Shown piece by piece: positions 1 through 12,901 of a stretch of 64,000 nt of DNA (within the stretch, counting starts at the first letter, position 1; each line of letters opens with the position of its first letter). The notes under the pieces are model-generated. The model did not search any database. It was given only the letters and a program-made list of their open reading frames with translations, and had not been told where the DNA came from. Location: NCBI GenBank assembly GCA_946699065.1, contig CAMPDV010000367.1:186001-250000 (forward strand), in the 5' to 3' direction. A program made the position numbers and the translations under genes. Origin of the DNA: Loxodes magnus (taxonomy: Eukaryota; Ciliophora; Karyorelictea; Loxodida; Loxodidae).

Positions 1-945
1 ATTTAGTTGTAGAGTAAGAGGCTGACTTTTCAGAACTATTAAACTAAATAAGAAATTAACTTTTTAACAGAAAGCTTTGATGAAAGTGAAAGAGAGCTTA
101 TAATCAAATTTGTTGAGAAACCATAGAATATTAGTTTTTATATCTCTTCTTCTAACTCTTCAAAAGAATAAGAACCAGATAAAGTGATATTCAGGAATTA
201 TCGTTTTCTGTAAATCCTAGTAAATAATCTTTCTTAATACTATCAGCTTTTGTTTAAAAATCTTTGTAAAACAGCAGCCAAAATGAATGAAGCTCCCTTT
301 ATTTTACAGTGACTATATTTATCTATCAGGATAAAGACAATATGGAATAAGCATAAAAGTGTATTGAAAATTGAAGAAAAAATTTAAAAAGATAAAGAAC
401 GTAATAGCTTCATCCAAGAAATGGATATAGAATGATATAAAAATTCAGTAAATGGGATAGAAAAAAAATTATAAAACTTATTAAATCATGATAGTAAGCA
501 AGACTAGACAAAAAGTGTATATGATGCAGCTAAAGATATATTCAAAAAGTATTGAGATTTCATTTAAAGTATAAAACAGCCTAGGCTGTATATATGAGCT
601 AGAAAAACTTTTGATTCTCAAAGGATTAGATAACTATTATTCATAAAAGTCTATAATATTAATTGATTTAAATACAGAAGTCTGAAAACATTTTTAGAAT
701 AAATTTCTTTGGATCTTCAGTAATGGTAACAAAAGTTGATCATGATATTATATATTTGTGCTTAGTTTAAAAAATTTTATAGACTGAAATGGAATGATGG
801 AGAGTAATTTAGAAGAAATTAAACTTAAAACAATTATTTAGGTGAATAAATCCCCAAAATCCTATATATCGAATAAAAGTTTGAATTAAAGATGAAGTAT
901 AAAAAAAAAATCTTTGATATAGTTAAAAGAATGTAAAGAACATGA
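1..945 (+). CDS. Unrecognised protein, C-terminal part, 5' end off window
   Basis: Read with TAA/TAG as Gln and TGA as Trp, frame 1 is open from the window edge to TGA at 943-945, giving a 314-residue C-terminal part. It is hydrophilic and charged: an acidic start (FDESERELIIKFVEKP), a Lys/Glu-rich helical middle (KIEEKIQKDKERNSF) and a basic end (KYKKKIFDIVKRMQRT). Five internal TGA codons would encode Trp. I recognise no domain. The share of Asp/Glu/Gly/Ala/Val is higher than in the surrounding A+T-rich DNA, which is the main reason for calling it coding. The true stop could be a different TGA. No neighbour within 3 kb gives context. Confidence 0.35.
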
Positions 946-3900
946 GTTTATTAAAGAAATTACTAAGAAAAAAGCTAAAATTTAAAAAAGAAATAGCCCA
1001 TTTAATCAAATCAAAATCTAGTAAAGTTCCTCTTTTTAACTAATAATTGCTTGAAAGCCTTTAAATTATTCTATTTTAAATAAAAAAATTAACTTTTTTC
1101 CCTCTTAATGCAAAAATATCTCAAATCTTTTTTTACAAAAATTAAATTAAAACTTTCCAAATGTACTATATATAGGGTAGCAAACTGTAATTCTTATAAG
1201 TCAGAAATTAAGTTTAAAATTAGATACTTAAATTTTAAAAAAAATGCGAAAAAGGAGCTTCAAATAATTTTATAATGGTTAAAGATTTAGAAAGTAATTC
1301 CTTTTACAATTATAAAACCCAGATCGAAAAAGTTATGCTCTTCATAAAATTATTTTAAAGTGAATAAATTAAAAGTTATGTAGTCTTAAATTAAAGTTGT
1401 CTCTCACATATTTACATTAAGATTGAATCTTTATCTTGATAAGTGACAACTATCTTAATAAGAAAAATATAAAGTAGAACGAATGTAAAAAGTATAATAG
1501 CACTATATTTTAAATTATTCATATTACCAATAACTTTGATATAGATAAGTCAAATAATTTAAGTCTTTATTTGTATAGAGATAACTTCTCACTTTTTCAG
1601 CCTTAAATTTCGAGGTTAAATACAGAAGCTGAACAAAATCCTGAAAATTTAGCAAAAATATTACTAATAATAGATAAAATATAGTTAAATTATAATTAAG
1701 AAATAAAGCTTTAGTAATACTTAGCCTTTAGTATAAAAGCTAATTAATTTTAGATTTGAAGGAATTGTAATTTTTAGTTTTAAAAATTGTTTCAATCAAT
1801 TATAGCGTTAAAAAGCTTTTTATAGAACAACTTAAAATACTTTTAGATTACTAGCACTTTACTTATTGCATCTATTAATTTTAATCTATGATGCTTAGTA
1901 TTGGCCTCAATATCCTGTATATATTTTGATTTTTAGATTCAATCAATACTCTTTGATGGCTAATCAACTCTTATATAATTCAATTTTATATAATTATACT
2001 TTTTATATCTAAAATTACTAATTTTTATTACTATTGATTCCCAAATATTATAACTGGACTAGATATCTAGTAAATATCTCCTTTTTCGATTATATAAATA
2101 TACTTATACAGAACTATGCATTCAATTTATAGCAAGCTATTTCTAGGAATACTAGTAGCTTCCTTAAGATCATTCACTTCCTAGATTCTATTCGTTAGCT
2201 TTTATATATTAAGCTTTAATTATTTCAGCATAACATATTCCCTAATATTTAGGTTTATAACCATTTGATTTATATTTCCATAAGGCTATTAAAAGGGATA
2301 AGTCTTATTATTAATAGAAAAATCATTATTATCTTATTAAATTGAGTGATGGAATTTTAGAAGCTAAAATCTATGAAATATTTGAGTATTAATCTGTTCA
2401 GATCTATAGAGCATAACCAGATAAAGGTAATTAAATTGTTTAAAAGCCTTAACTGAAATCATTCCCTAATTAAGTTTAATTAAGAGGATGTAAATTTTTA
2501 CTAGATATTTCAGAAGTTAATTAGACGGAAATTCTGTTTCGTAAAAAAGCAAAAATCTACACTGAATTTTTAAAGTCAAAAGATAAACTTTATAGCTTAA
2601 AAATTAAAAGGCAAACTTTACAAGTTAGAATTAGTTAAGAAAAAATTTCATTGCAGATTAAATTTCACATCTGTGGCTTATTTTTAAAAATATAGTAAAT
2701 TATAGATCTCTCTAATTTTACAATTGTATTCATAAAGCTTTATGCATCCAAAACATTTTACGAATTCCAAAAAAATATTTTCGAATATTTATTTCATTAA
2801 TACCTTGGTAAGAAGCCTAGTTTACTTCTAGTAGCAAAAATTAAGATTTTGAGGAAAAATATAAAATTTAATTTGTGATTTTGAAGATTTGGGAAGCAAT
2901 CTAAGATATATTTATACTCTAAGTTTAAATCTATTATAATTAAGTTTTAGATACTAAATTAAAATTTAATTAGCTATGAATAAAACCTATAATAATAAAG
3001 TTTAGCACTATTTAAAATATTTAAATCATATCCTATACAATGATTTGAAATAAACTGAGTTATTGATTTTCATAAAGCAGTTTAAGGATCTAATTTAAAA
3101 AATAATTTCTTTAAATAAAAATCTTCAAATATAGTAAGATATTCGTTAAGATCATTTTTTGTTAAAGAAAGGTCACAATGATGATGTTCTGATAATAATA
3201 TCTTTATTGGTGTTGCTTAAATTCTATTATCTAATAGATGCTATTTATATTAGATTCTCAATTATGCATTTATTAAATAAAGCATGCCTGATATTTAGAA
3301 AAGTGAATATAGCTATAATTGAAAATTTTAAATTATTAGCATACTTTTGTTATCATTACATATGGTACTGAAATATTAAAATTAATAGGATAATTTCAAC
3401 ACTAATATCATCTAAAACCACTAAATTTAATTACTAGCCTTTATAGCATTTTTACAAGTTAATTTTAGTTAAAATATTGCTAAGTGATTTATTATTATAA
3501 TTATATCCCTCTTAGGTTGACCTATTACAATAAGACTTATTTCTATCACATTGCATCTAGATTCTGTATTTTTTTAAATTTTCTAAGTTCTATAAATTTA
3601 CTCTCAACTCCAACCAGTGTACTCTTTTCCTTAATCATGAGTAATTCTAAACAACTAAACATATTTATTTTCTAATTTTTTCTATTATTGCCAAAAAGAA
3701 ACAGAATAGTCAAGTATGATTTATTCTAGTATGAAATTAAAATAATTATAGTTAGTAATTAACTAACTAGGGTTATTGTTATTTAAGCTTTTAGTGTATG
3801 ATAAATGCTATATAAACACAGAGTAGAATCAAAATTTACTCTTAATATCTTTATATCTAATGAATATAAAAAGCCTCTTCACACTAAAGCTAATTAGGTT

Positions 3901-4122
3901 TAAATAAGTTCTCTTTTATTTCATATTTACCTTATAGCATTGACTATCTAACCTCTTGTCTAAGAAAAATGCATCCTAAAATAGCTGCTTCTCCCCCTAT
4001 TTTAAATAAATTACTTCTTTATTTAATATTTTCTGGTTTAGAACAAAAAAGAAGAAATAGTTAAATTAAAGGGATATTTAGCTAGTATAAGAGTTATAAA
4101 ATAAATAAATTTAATTATTTTA
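946..4122. other. A+T-rich interval before the kinase gene
   Basis: About 3.2 kb between the unrecognised first gene and the kinase-Kelch gene. Apart from the TGA-free tract listed separately at 1892-2878 I see no motif, RNA or repeat that I can name. The last 100 bases before the ATG at 4123 are strongly A+T-rich and would hold the kinase promoter; no specific element is visible. Confidence 0.4.
1892..2878 (+). pseudogene. Long TGA-free protein-like tract without a start codon
   Basis: Between in-frame TGA codons at 1889 and 2876 this frame runs 328 codons without TGA. In DNA of this composition a run of 60-80 codons would be ordinary (rough estimate by eye), so the length is unusual. The predicted sequence has an alternating polar/hydrophobic character, for example KIYEIFEYQSVQIYRAQPDK near 2350 and GCKFLLDISEVNQTEILFRK near 2490. 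No in-frame ATG is present anywhere in it, so it would have to be a downstream exon, a decayed gene, or chance. No domain recognised. Confidence 0.25.
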
Positions 4123-6225
4123 ATGGAGAATGTACAAAAGAAAAAGAAAAATTTTACCATTCAGGATATTGAAGAGCTTCTTTTGAAAAACGGAGCTGGA
4201 ACGGGTGCTAACTCGTAAATAAAAAAGCACGAGTACAAAGATTTGATTCCAAATAATGAGTTTTTTAATAGTCTGGTCTAATTGGGCAAAGGAGGACAAG
4301 GATCGGTTTATAAAATTTAGATTAACAATTATGAATATGCTATCAAGATTATGACATAGAAAAAAGGAGAAACTCAATAAAATCTTATAAACGATTTTTA
4401 TAATGAATGCAAATCTCTTTTATCAGTTAATGATGATAGAGTTTTAAGACTTATAGGATATGCATTGGATACAACTAAAGAAGGAGAATATTGCTTGTGC
4501 TACTACATGAATTTATAAAAAAAAGGAAGCCTTTATGATATATTAAAAAAAGGGAAATTTTTTACAGAGTTTCAAAAAGGATCCTAGCAAAGATTTTATC
4601 AAAAACTTAAATTACTTTCTTAAATCGCATAGGGTTTACATACAATACACAGAGCGGGGTTAATTCATAGAGACATTAAATCTTTAAACATCTTACTAGA
4701 TGAAAATGACGCGCCTAAAATAGCTGATTTAGGATTAGCTAGTGTAGAGTAAAGCACAACTTAATTTAGTTAAAAAGGAACTTTACCATGAATGGCTCCT
4801 GAACTTTTTGAGGGATAAAAATCTTAAAAAAGTGATATTTGAGCACTAGCATGTGTAGCAATTGAAATATTTAACGAAAGTAAAGTATATCCTGGTATAT
4901 AAGATATCCATAACTATGTTTATAAATAAAAAAAAATTCCTAATTTTTCATAAGAAATTTTAAATAATTCTATGTTAACTGAACTATTAAAAAAATCATT
5001 TTCATATAATCCGTAAGATAGACCAAATATAGAAGTTTTTAGAAATTAACTTGAAAATATAAAGGAAATTAATGATCCAAATAAAAATTTTAAAAGTATC
5101 TCCGTCTAGTTCGAAAGTCAAACGTATGATGAAGCAAAAGAAACTGAAGATAATAATGAAATTAAAGAAGGTGAATAAAAAAAAACAGACCAAGAAGAAA
5201 TTTTTATAGAAACAAAATTAGATTAATCTTAGAAAAATAATTAAAGTGAAACCTAGTTGTAAACAACAAATTCTATAACTAGTTTATAAACTACAAATTA
5301 AACAACCTAAGTTAAGTCAAATAACTAGTATGCTTTTATGATAAGCAAGGATATATTTGTTTACCTAGAAGGTGTTGCATTGGTTGGATTTTCAATAGAA
5401 GGAAGTAAGATTAAGATGGATGAGGAAAGTTCTGTATTATATACTTAAGATTACATTTATGTTTCAGGAGGGAAATTAGATGGTAATTTTTCTAGAAACT
5501 TTTAAATGATTAATAGAAAGACATTAGAAATAGAAAAGGAATGCGAAATGATCTATCCTAGAAGTGGACATGGAATGGTATAAAGAATCTTACATAATAA
5601 TAAATATATCTATATTTTATCAGGAAGAACCACTAATAACAAAGACTTAGATTCTTGCGAATATTATGATACAAGCAAAGGTATTTGCATTAAAATAGAT
5701 AACTTACTATTCAAAGGTAAGAATTTTGGATGCGCAATTGAAAAAGAAAAAATAATAGTATTAGGAGGAATAAACTAAGAGCAATAAAGATTAATTTTTG
5801 GATAATATTATGACTGCAAATTAGAATTTTGGAAAATTATAAATAATGGAATACCTTGCATGTCTTCAAACAGCTTAGTGAAAGATGATGAAGGAACTAT
5901 ATATATGTTTGGAAATTATCTTGATGGAGTTTATGAGATTATATGGGAATAAAAAGGCCCTTAGTTCAAGAAATTGACTGAAAATAGCTACCCAGGAGAA
6001 CCTTGCTATCACTAACCTGTAATATTCGAAAAAAAAATCTTCGTTTATGATGGAAAGAAAGTTTACAACTATGATATAGAAAATAAATTATGGGAAGAAA
6101 GATAATTCTAAGTGCAAAAAAGAATAATACCCAAATAAATCCAAATAAATCAAGTTTTATAAGAAGAAAATACGAGCTAAAACGATTTGATTGAAACTCC
6201 AAGACAACGTGAGAGCTGGATTTGA
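4123..6225 (+). CDS. Serine/threonine protein kinase with C-terminal Kelch-type propeller
   Basis: A 700-residue protein with the full set of kinase motifs: Gly-rich loop [11 protein letters not shown] (about 54-64), ATP-binding Lys75 in YAIKIM, helix-C Glu95, catalytic loop [15 protein letters not shown] (181-195), DLG in place of DFG (203-205), LPWMAPE (221-227), SDIWALAC (237-244) and QDRP (298-301). TGA at 4789 and 4840 encode Trp223 and Trp240. After a Gln/Thr/Asn/Glu-rich linker (about 315-415) come Kelch-like blades with recurring YIYVSGG, YIYILSG, IIVLGG and TIYMFG strands, ending near residue 660. It likely phosphorylates Ser/Thr in the cytosol, with the propeller choosing partners; family placement (TKL- or NEK-like) is open. 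It ends at TGA after ESWI with no frame break. Start: first ATG, preceded by A+T-rich DNA. It is a diverged paralogue of the two arm kinases. Confidence 0.85.
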
Positions 6226-6490
6226 ACATTATTATACTCTTAATTTACAGGAATATTACAATATTTCTTAAAATAAATTTACTAAAGTTTTAGCATTTTA
6301 TAATCAATATCTCCTTTAATAGCTGCTTAACCAGATTTCTCAATTATAGATGATGTTCAATAATAATTATAATAGATTTAAATAAATAAAACTATTTAAA
6401 TACCTAAAATTTATTTTTCTTAGGTTAAATAAAACTAGCAATGTACTAGTAGACATTCTTTAATAGCATTTCCTCTATAATCCTACTATA

Positions 6491-9016
6491 TCAGTTGTAT
6501 GCATCTTGTAAAAAATTATTAAATGCACAAGCTATATAAATCATATTTTCTAATCTCTCGCAGATTATAACTTAAATAAGTGCTTTATTGCTCTTAGCGT
6601 TTATTTTATAAATTTGAAAATTTGAATGAGTCTATTTATAAATAAATTACGAGCTAGATATACAAGCTTTATTAACTTCTTCATTTCTTTCTTAAATTAA
6701 AAGAAAAAATAGTTTAAATCTAGAAATTTCTAAATAAATAAAATGAAATTTATCTATTTTGGCCCTTATGACTATCTATAAATTAACTATAAAGTATAAT
6801 ATTTAAAGGTTTATCGCTTAAAAAATAAATTTCTATTGGAACTATATTTGTATTTAATAACTTGTTAAAATAGCTTTAGTAATTGAATAATTATACAATT
6901 CTAGTGGAATAATTTCATTTGAAGGACAAAATTTCAATTAAGAAGATTATCTGAAATTTATTAGTAAGCCTATAAAAAAATGACTATAAATCGATAATTG
7001 AATAGTAGGATTTATTTTTAGCTTTACATCGAAAAATGTACATAGAACAAAACTTTTAATTGGAGAATTACATTGAAAGGTGTAAAATGAAAAATAAAAT
7101 AGATAAATACAACAAAATGTAATTACTTTATAGAATATAGCAACATTTTGATTCCATTAACACTAAAATTACTAAATTAATTCCTTCAAATAACTCTCTT
7201 TTCATTTAATCTTTTTCATAATATAAATTGTAAATTTTATTATTTTTATATTCTTTATTTAAGTTTTAAAAAATTAGTTATTCTTCTTTTAACTTAAAAC
7301 AAAAAAAAACTCATGTGCTTCTATCATTAAATTGTATCAATTATAAAAACCTTTAGTTCTATTATAAACTTTATTTTATTTGAAAAGAAAATTTATCATA
7401 TGAAATGTATGCTTAACTTTCTTTTTTTGTTACATTTTTTTATTTCAAATTTCCAGTTTAAATTTAATATTCAATACTCACTAAATTAAGATTATGACTT
7501 ACTTACTTATGGCCTTTTGTTCTTTTATTCATTGAATTTTATATGATTGCTTTTTCCTTACTTTCAACATCAATCTGATTATCTAATCCTAAGCTTAGTT
7601 TTTTCTTTAAATTGATGAGATAAATGATTTAGATATATTTAGTTCTAACATTTCTGTGTAGTTAGTTACTATAATACTCTAAGTTAAGCAAATTTTGTGC
7701 TTGATACTTCATAATAATTATCAGAAGAAACTCCAATATCTAAGTTTATCTAGTTGTGCTTTTTGAAAAAATAATTCAGAAGCTTAAGCTTTAAAAATAT
7801 TTTTATCTTTGCAATTTCCTTTTTTATAACTTAGTAATCACTAAGTAAAAATTTATATTTATTTGCTAAACTCTTTAATTTTTTATTTTTATTTAAATCC
7901 TTTTTATAGTTTATTAATGCTCAAAGAATGAATCATTACGAAATGTTTTTCAATCTTTAGCGTTATTCTAATAAATTTTAAAGATCAATTCAATTTTTCT
8001 TCTGAAACATAACTAAAATCTTTTATGCTATATACTGATATTTCTTCTTCCTTCCTATATTCTATCTCATACTAAATACTCTTAGCATTCTTAACTTTTT
8101 CATCATATAATTAATAACAATTTTCTTAAATTAATTATAATTTTATCTTTACTATTCAATATCAATCTTTTTATTAAGAGAAGCCTTAAGTTAAGGGATA
8201 CTATTGTCAGAGTAGATTGTTGCTTCTATTTTTATTTTTTGCTTTATAGCAATATTTTAATTATAATCTCAATAGAAATTTGCTTTGATTGAAATTAGTT
8301 ATGATGCTTTATCTAATTCTAGGTACTACTAATCATATTGCATAATTTATAAGATTAAACTAAAATTATTCGTTTGTAAGCATAAAAGATTTAACTTGCT
8401 AAGCATCTTATGTTCAAATACTACTAATTTAAGCTATAAACTATCTCAAACTTCAGATATTTCAGAAAATGCTTATTTTTTAGGATAAAACAAATTAAGG
8501 TCTATCTCATTGACTATAATCCCATCTCTATTCTAGGAAAATGATTTTCATCTTACGAAAAGATAAAAAATTGATATGTTTGTCAATTAGATAAACTCTA
8601 TGAAAACTCATAAACTCTTCACTTTAACGAAAGCTAGTTATCTCTATAGAAGAATCTTAATTCCTTTACTTTAGAAAATTGTAAAATATCTTATTGGTTT
8701 TAGTTTTAAAAATCTGGAAGTACTTAAAATTTCTTAAATCAAGCAAAAACTCCTAATATTTAACCTTTTTTAATTTAATAGCTAAATAAAAGGTTTGTCA
8801 TACAAGTAAAATTAAATTTAGTAAATCCCTTTATTCATAATAATTAGGTACTAATAATCTTACTTAGATAAATAATTTTTAAGCTTCTAGAGACTAAGAA
8901 GAACCACCTCATTACTTTAAAGATATGAGTGACTTACTTCTATCAGAAAACCTTCCATCGATTACTTATTAAATTTGTATTTATTCCTAAAAGTTTAGCT
9001 TTAATATCTTTTCCAT
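6491..9016 (-). CDS. Candidate 841-residue protein, unrecognised, doubtful
   Basis: Reading the minus strand from ATG at 9016 to TGA at 6493-6491 gives an uninterrupted 842-codon frame if internal TGA is Trp. The start region (KLNFQEQIQIQQVIDGRFSD, 9004-8945) and a middle block near 8100 (KEEEISVYSIKDFSYVSEEK) look like protein, and the last 240 or so codons contain no TGA. Against it: TGA occurs at about the random rate upstream of that, Trp would be over-abundant, and long stretches have the Ile/Leu/Phe/Lys/Asn/Gln bias of noncoding DNA. It may be a real fast-evolving gene, a decayed gene, or several exons. It would converge on the kinase gene with 265 bases between stops. No domain recognised. 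Confidence 0.25.
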
Positions 9017-9399
9017 AGAGAAAAGGAAAGAGAAAAGTATAAGGTAAGATTAATATTTATCTCTCTTATAAATAAGGTAAAAGAATTTAAGAACATTCAT
9101 ATAGTAACTAATTAGTGAGAACCTTGAAAAGATAAGATCAGCACAAACATTATTTAAGGCAGTTTAACTTATAGAGTAAAGGGCTTTGGTGAATAATTGA
9201 TAGGAAGAAAAAAAGGATTTCTTAGTGCTTTTTAGTTTTATTTACAGAATTTGCTTCATTTTCATCATATCTTAGATGATATATGCATCTAATAATTATA
9301 AGAATCAATGTCTTTAACCCATAAAATTAAATTTCAGAAAGATTTTCTTAAAGGTTTTGTCGTTTTAAATTACTTTAGGAAGCATTATTTAAACTAAAA
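9017..9399. other. Interval between two divergent doubtful tracts
   Basis: About 380 bases separating the candidate start codons at 9016 (minus) and 9400 (plus). If both tracts are genes it would hold a divergent promoter. No element is recognisable beyond A+T-rich sequence. Confidence 0.3.
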
Positions 9400-12300
9400 A
9401 TGCCAATAAAAGGATAAAATATAGAAAAGATTCTAGATATATTATTAATAAAGGAAAAAATTAAATAAAAAGCTAGCAGATTGAGAAGAAAAAATAAAAC
9501 GAAAAAATTAGATTTAACAAAGGAAACTTTGAGCAAGATAATTCTATAGAAAAATATTAAATGCGTATAAATCAGAAATATGAAAAAGCTTTAAATAGCT
9601 TGATCCTATATTTAAGAGTTCTTATTTAAAGCCTTTAAATAAAGAATATGAAATTGATTTTTCAAACAAATTATAAAATATATAAGAAATGTATTTTAGA
9701 GCCATCTAGTGCTTATTTATCCATTAAATGTTTAACTAAATTTAAAAGATAAAATATATGAATTAAAAAGAATGGCTCACTAAAAAGCAGCCTTTTAGAA
9801 AAATAAGAAAGGTTATTAATAGTTTTTTGACAGCTAGCTTTGATATTATATCATAAAATAAAAACAGTTTAAGATTATTTTTATTTAATAACTAGCTAAA
9901 TGAAAAATATAAAAATTTGGTTTTATTTAATAAAATATAAATCAAACATTGATTTTACTCATTTATTGTGAGAAGGAAAAGCTGCTAGTAAAATGAGACC
10001 AAACTTTGATGATTTATGTATAGTAAATCACCTAAAACTACTTTATTCTTAGTTTTGGAATCAGCAGAGTCTTTATCTATTGCAGAATGATACTAGTTTC
10101 AGGAATAATATCTCAGGTCTGTCTATTTGTTAAAATTTTCATTATATCATCTGAGCAAAAATTAACTACAAGCTTTATTCTTAATAACAGAATAGCTTTA
10201 AAAAAAATATAATCATTAATAGTTCAAAAATAGTAAACTCGATCTTATTTTCACAATTTTATCAAAAAAAAGTTTGACAATATTACTCATAAATATTCAT
10301 AATAAAGTGAAGATTTAAAAAATGAATCACTAAGAAATTAAAAAGTAGACAAGCTTAGTTAAATACTTATAACTAAGTATTTGTTAATGGACTTATTTTG
10401 GGATGAATCAAAGATTAATTTTAATATTAAATTGCTTTTCTATTTTTCAAATGTATGAACATTATAAACTATCTTGAGGATATCTATAGAACTTATCAGA
10501 TTGCTGAAAGTCAAATAAGAAAAATTGTAATAACCTATTATTATCATTATTTCGCTCAACAAAACTTAAGAATTATTAATTTTATAAATTAAAAAAAATC
10601 CTAGAAGTTTGCACTTTTGAAAAAGAAGAAGAATTGAAGCATAATCAATAAATTTATGATAAGAAGTTCCTTTTTCGATATAAATTATGGAGAATAAGGA
10701 AAAAAGAACTTCATTTTAACAATAAAGAATAAATTTCGAAATTACTCTAGATAAAGAAACTTTAATTCAAATTTGATGGAGAGATTCCTAAGAATCAGAT
10801 TGGTATTATTATTTTTGCCATCAAATGAAAAAGTTACAATAAATATTTAGAGAATGTAGCATAGTGGTAAAGTTACTTGACGGATATAATAGCAGAAAAT
10901 AAATAAATTAAAAAGATTATTTGCGATAGACTTTTATAAGAGATAAGGAAAGGATCATTAGTGAATATGAGCTAAATTATTTGATAAAGAAGAGCTAAAT
11001 TGACTTTGATCTATATATTTAACATGAGTTTGATTGTCTCTTTAAGAAGGATTATTATATAAATAAATTTTTATTAGTTAATTGAATAATTAAAAATAGT
11101 AGGAAGTTCATTATGTTTGAGAAATAAGTATATAATATTTTATTTATAGCAACATGATCCAAATATATTAAGCTTCATCAATACTCAAAGAAATTTCTAA
11201 AGAAATCTATATAAATATTATGCAAAAGTTCCTACTAAAATGTAGTTAAATTTTACTAAAGCATCAATACTTATATAATTCTTTTGAAAAATGAAATTAG
11301 CCTAGAAAACATGATCATGGTCTTATTAATATGAGAATAATTTTTTATTAAGATTATAATAGAATTACTAAATACCTATATTTGAGTACTTTAGTTAAAG
11401 AGATAAAGGTAAGAAAATAGTTAAATGAAGTTATTATAAATTTGGTATTAATGACAGTTAAAGAAATAATTAGAAGATCTTTCCATTTTTATAAAAATCA
11501 AAATAAATATACATTCATTTCAGATATTTAAGTCGAACATTAAAATCATCAAATATAATATTCTCCAAATCGAGATTAAAAGTGCTAGAAAGCTGAAAAA
11601 TTTGACTTATGAATGTATATAAAAATATTAAAAGCAGTTCTGATTCTAAAGCTTCTAATTTTAAGTATCTCTTTATAATAAAAAAACAGTTTCTATATAC
11701 TTTTGATAAACAAATAAAAGAAAATTAGAAAAATTGATAAATAAGTCTATTTAGCAAGTTCCCTTCTTGGATTTAATTTAATGATTTTCTGAGTTTCTTT
11801 ATAAATGTTTTCTTAATCAAAGTTACTTTTATTTTATAGTAGTGAAAAATACTAGCTTTAAGCTTAGATAATCTCTTAATAATTTTGGGGTGAAAGAATT
11901 CCTAATATAGCGAATTAAAGATATTATAAGATTAAGAAACTTGAATATCTTAAAATGCAAAACACACTTAAATGTATAAGTTATATGATCAAATTCGAAA
12001 ATTCTTAACTCAAATCTAAATTTAAATGGATATTAGATCCTTTTTATTTGGAGTTTTAATAGATTCTAAAGATTTAAATATTTGCTAAAAGACATCTGAA
12101 TTTTCATGTTTGAATTAACAGAAATTTCGAATATTTTATTACACTCAAATCGATAAACGTCTTGGTTAGATTTATTCATTTTCTTTTCTTAGACTAGTTT
12201 AAGCCTTTTATCAATTTTCTTATAACCTTCAAATGAATTTTTAGTTATTTTCATACCAAGTCAAAAATAATTTTATTAATATAGAATTAGAATTAGTTTT

Positions 12301-12486
12301 CTTTTAAGAGTTGTAGCAACCTTTTACGCTTATGAAAAAGATATAAAGGTTTTATATTTTTTAGTTAATAGAAACTTAAATATATTGGTATAATTTATTT
12401 TCTTATCTGACAACTTGCATAAAGTCTTCTTTAGATTTATAAAATACTCTTTTAGTTTTCTTCATCTTTTGTAACTATTATTTTGA
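9400..12486 (+). other. Long open tract, coding status unclear
   Basis: From ATG at 9400 (MPIKGQNIEKILDILLIKEK) one frame stays readable to TGA at 12484 if about twenty internal TGA are Trp. That rate, near 2% of codons, is what random A+T-rich DNA would give, so it is probably not one intact gene. Segments do look coding, notably around 10900-11100 (RDKERIISEYELNYLIKKSQ, then QHEFDCLFKKDYYINKFLLV). A second frame over 10780-11740 also has protein-like blocks, which suggests a frameshifted, decayed gene or separate exons. No domain recognised on either strand. Confidence 0.2.
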
Positions 12487-12901
12487 ACATAGGAGGCTTG
12501 ATCCCTGTCTTTATAATTATATTTACAAATATTAGTTTCAATTTTTTCCGCTTTAATATTTTATTTACCAAACTAATACCTCATTAACTAACAGTAAGAC
12601 AATCTATTGCTTCATGTTTTATCTTTAGCTACCATAATCTAAGTTGAATTAAAATAATTCCAATGTTTTTAGTAGAGCTTTTATATAGCTATTAAGCTAT
12701 AAAAGTAAACTAAGTATTTATTTTTATACCAAATTTACAACTTTAGTGTAAAATATCAAGTCAATTAAATAAAAGGAAGATGCTATATCATTTAAAATTT
12801 ATATTCTATTAAACCAAAATTATTAAAAATTAGGTTGGCTTAAATGGATAGAAGATAGTGGGTTATATTAAAAGTAATGAGATTTAAAATTGAAAACCAG
12901 G

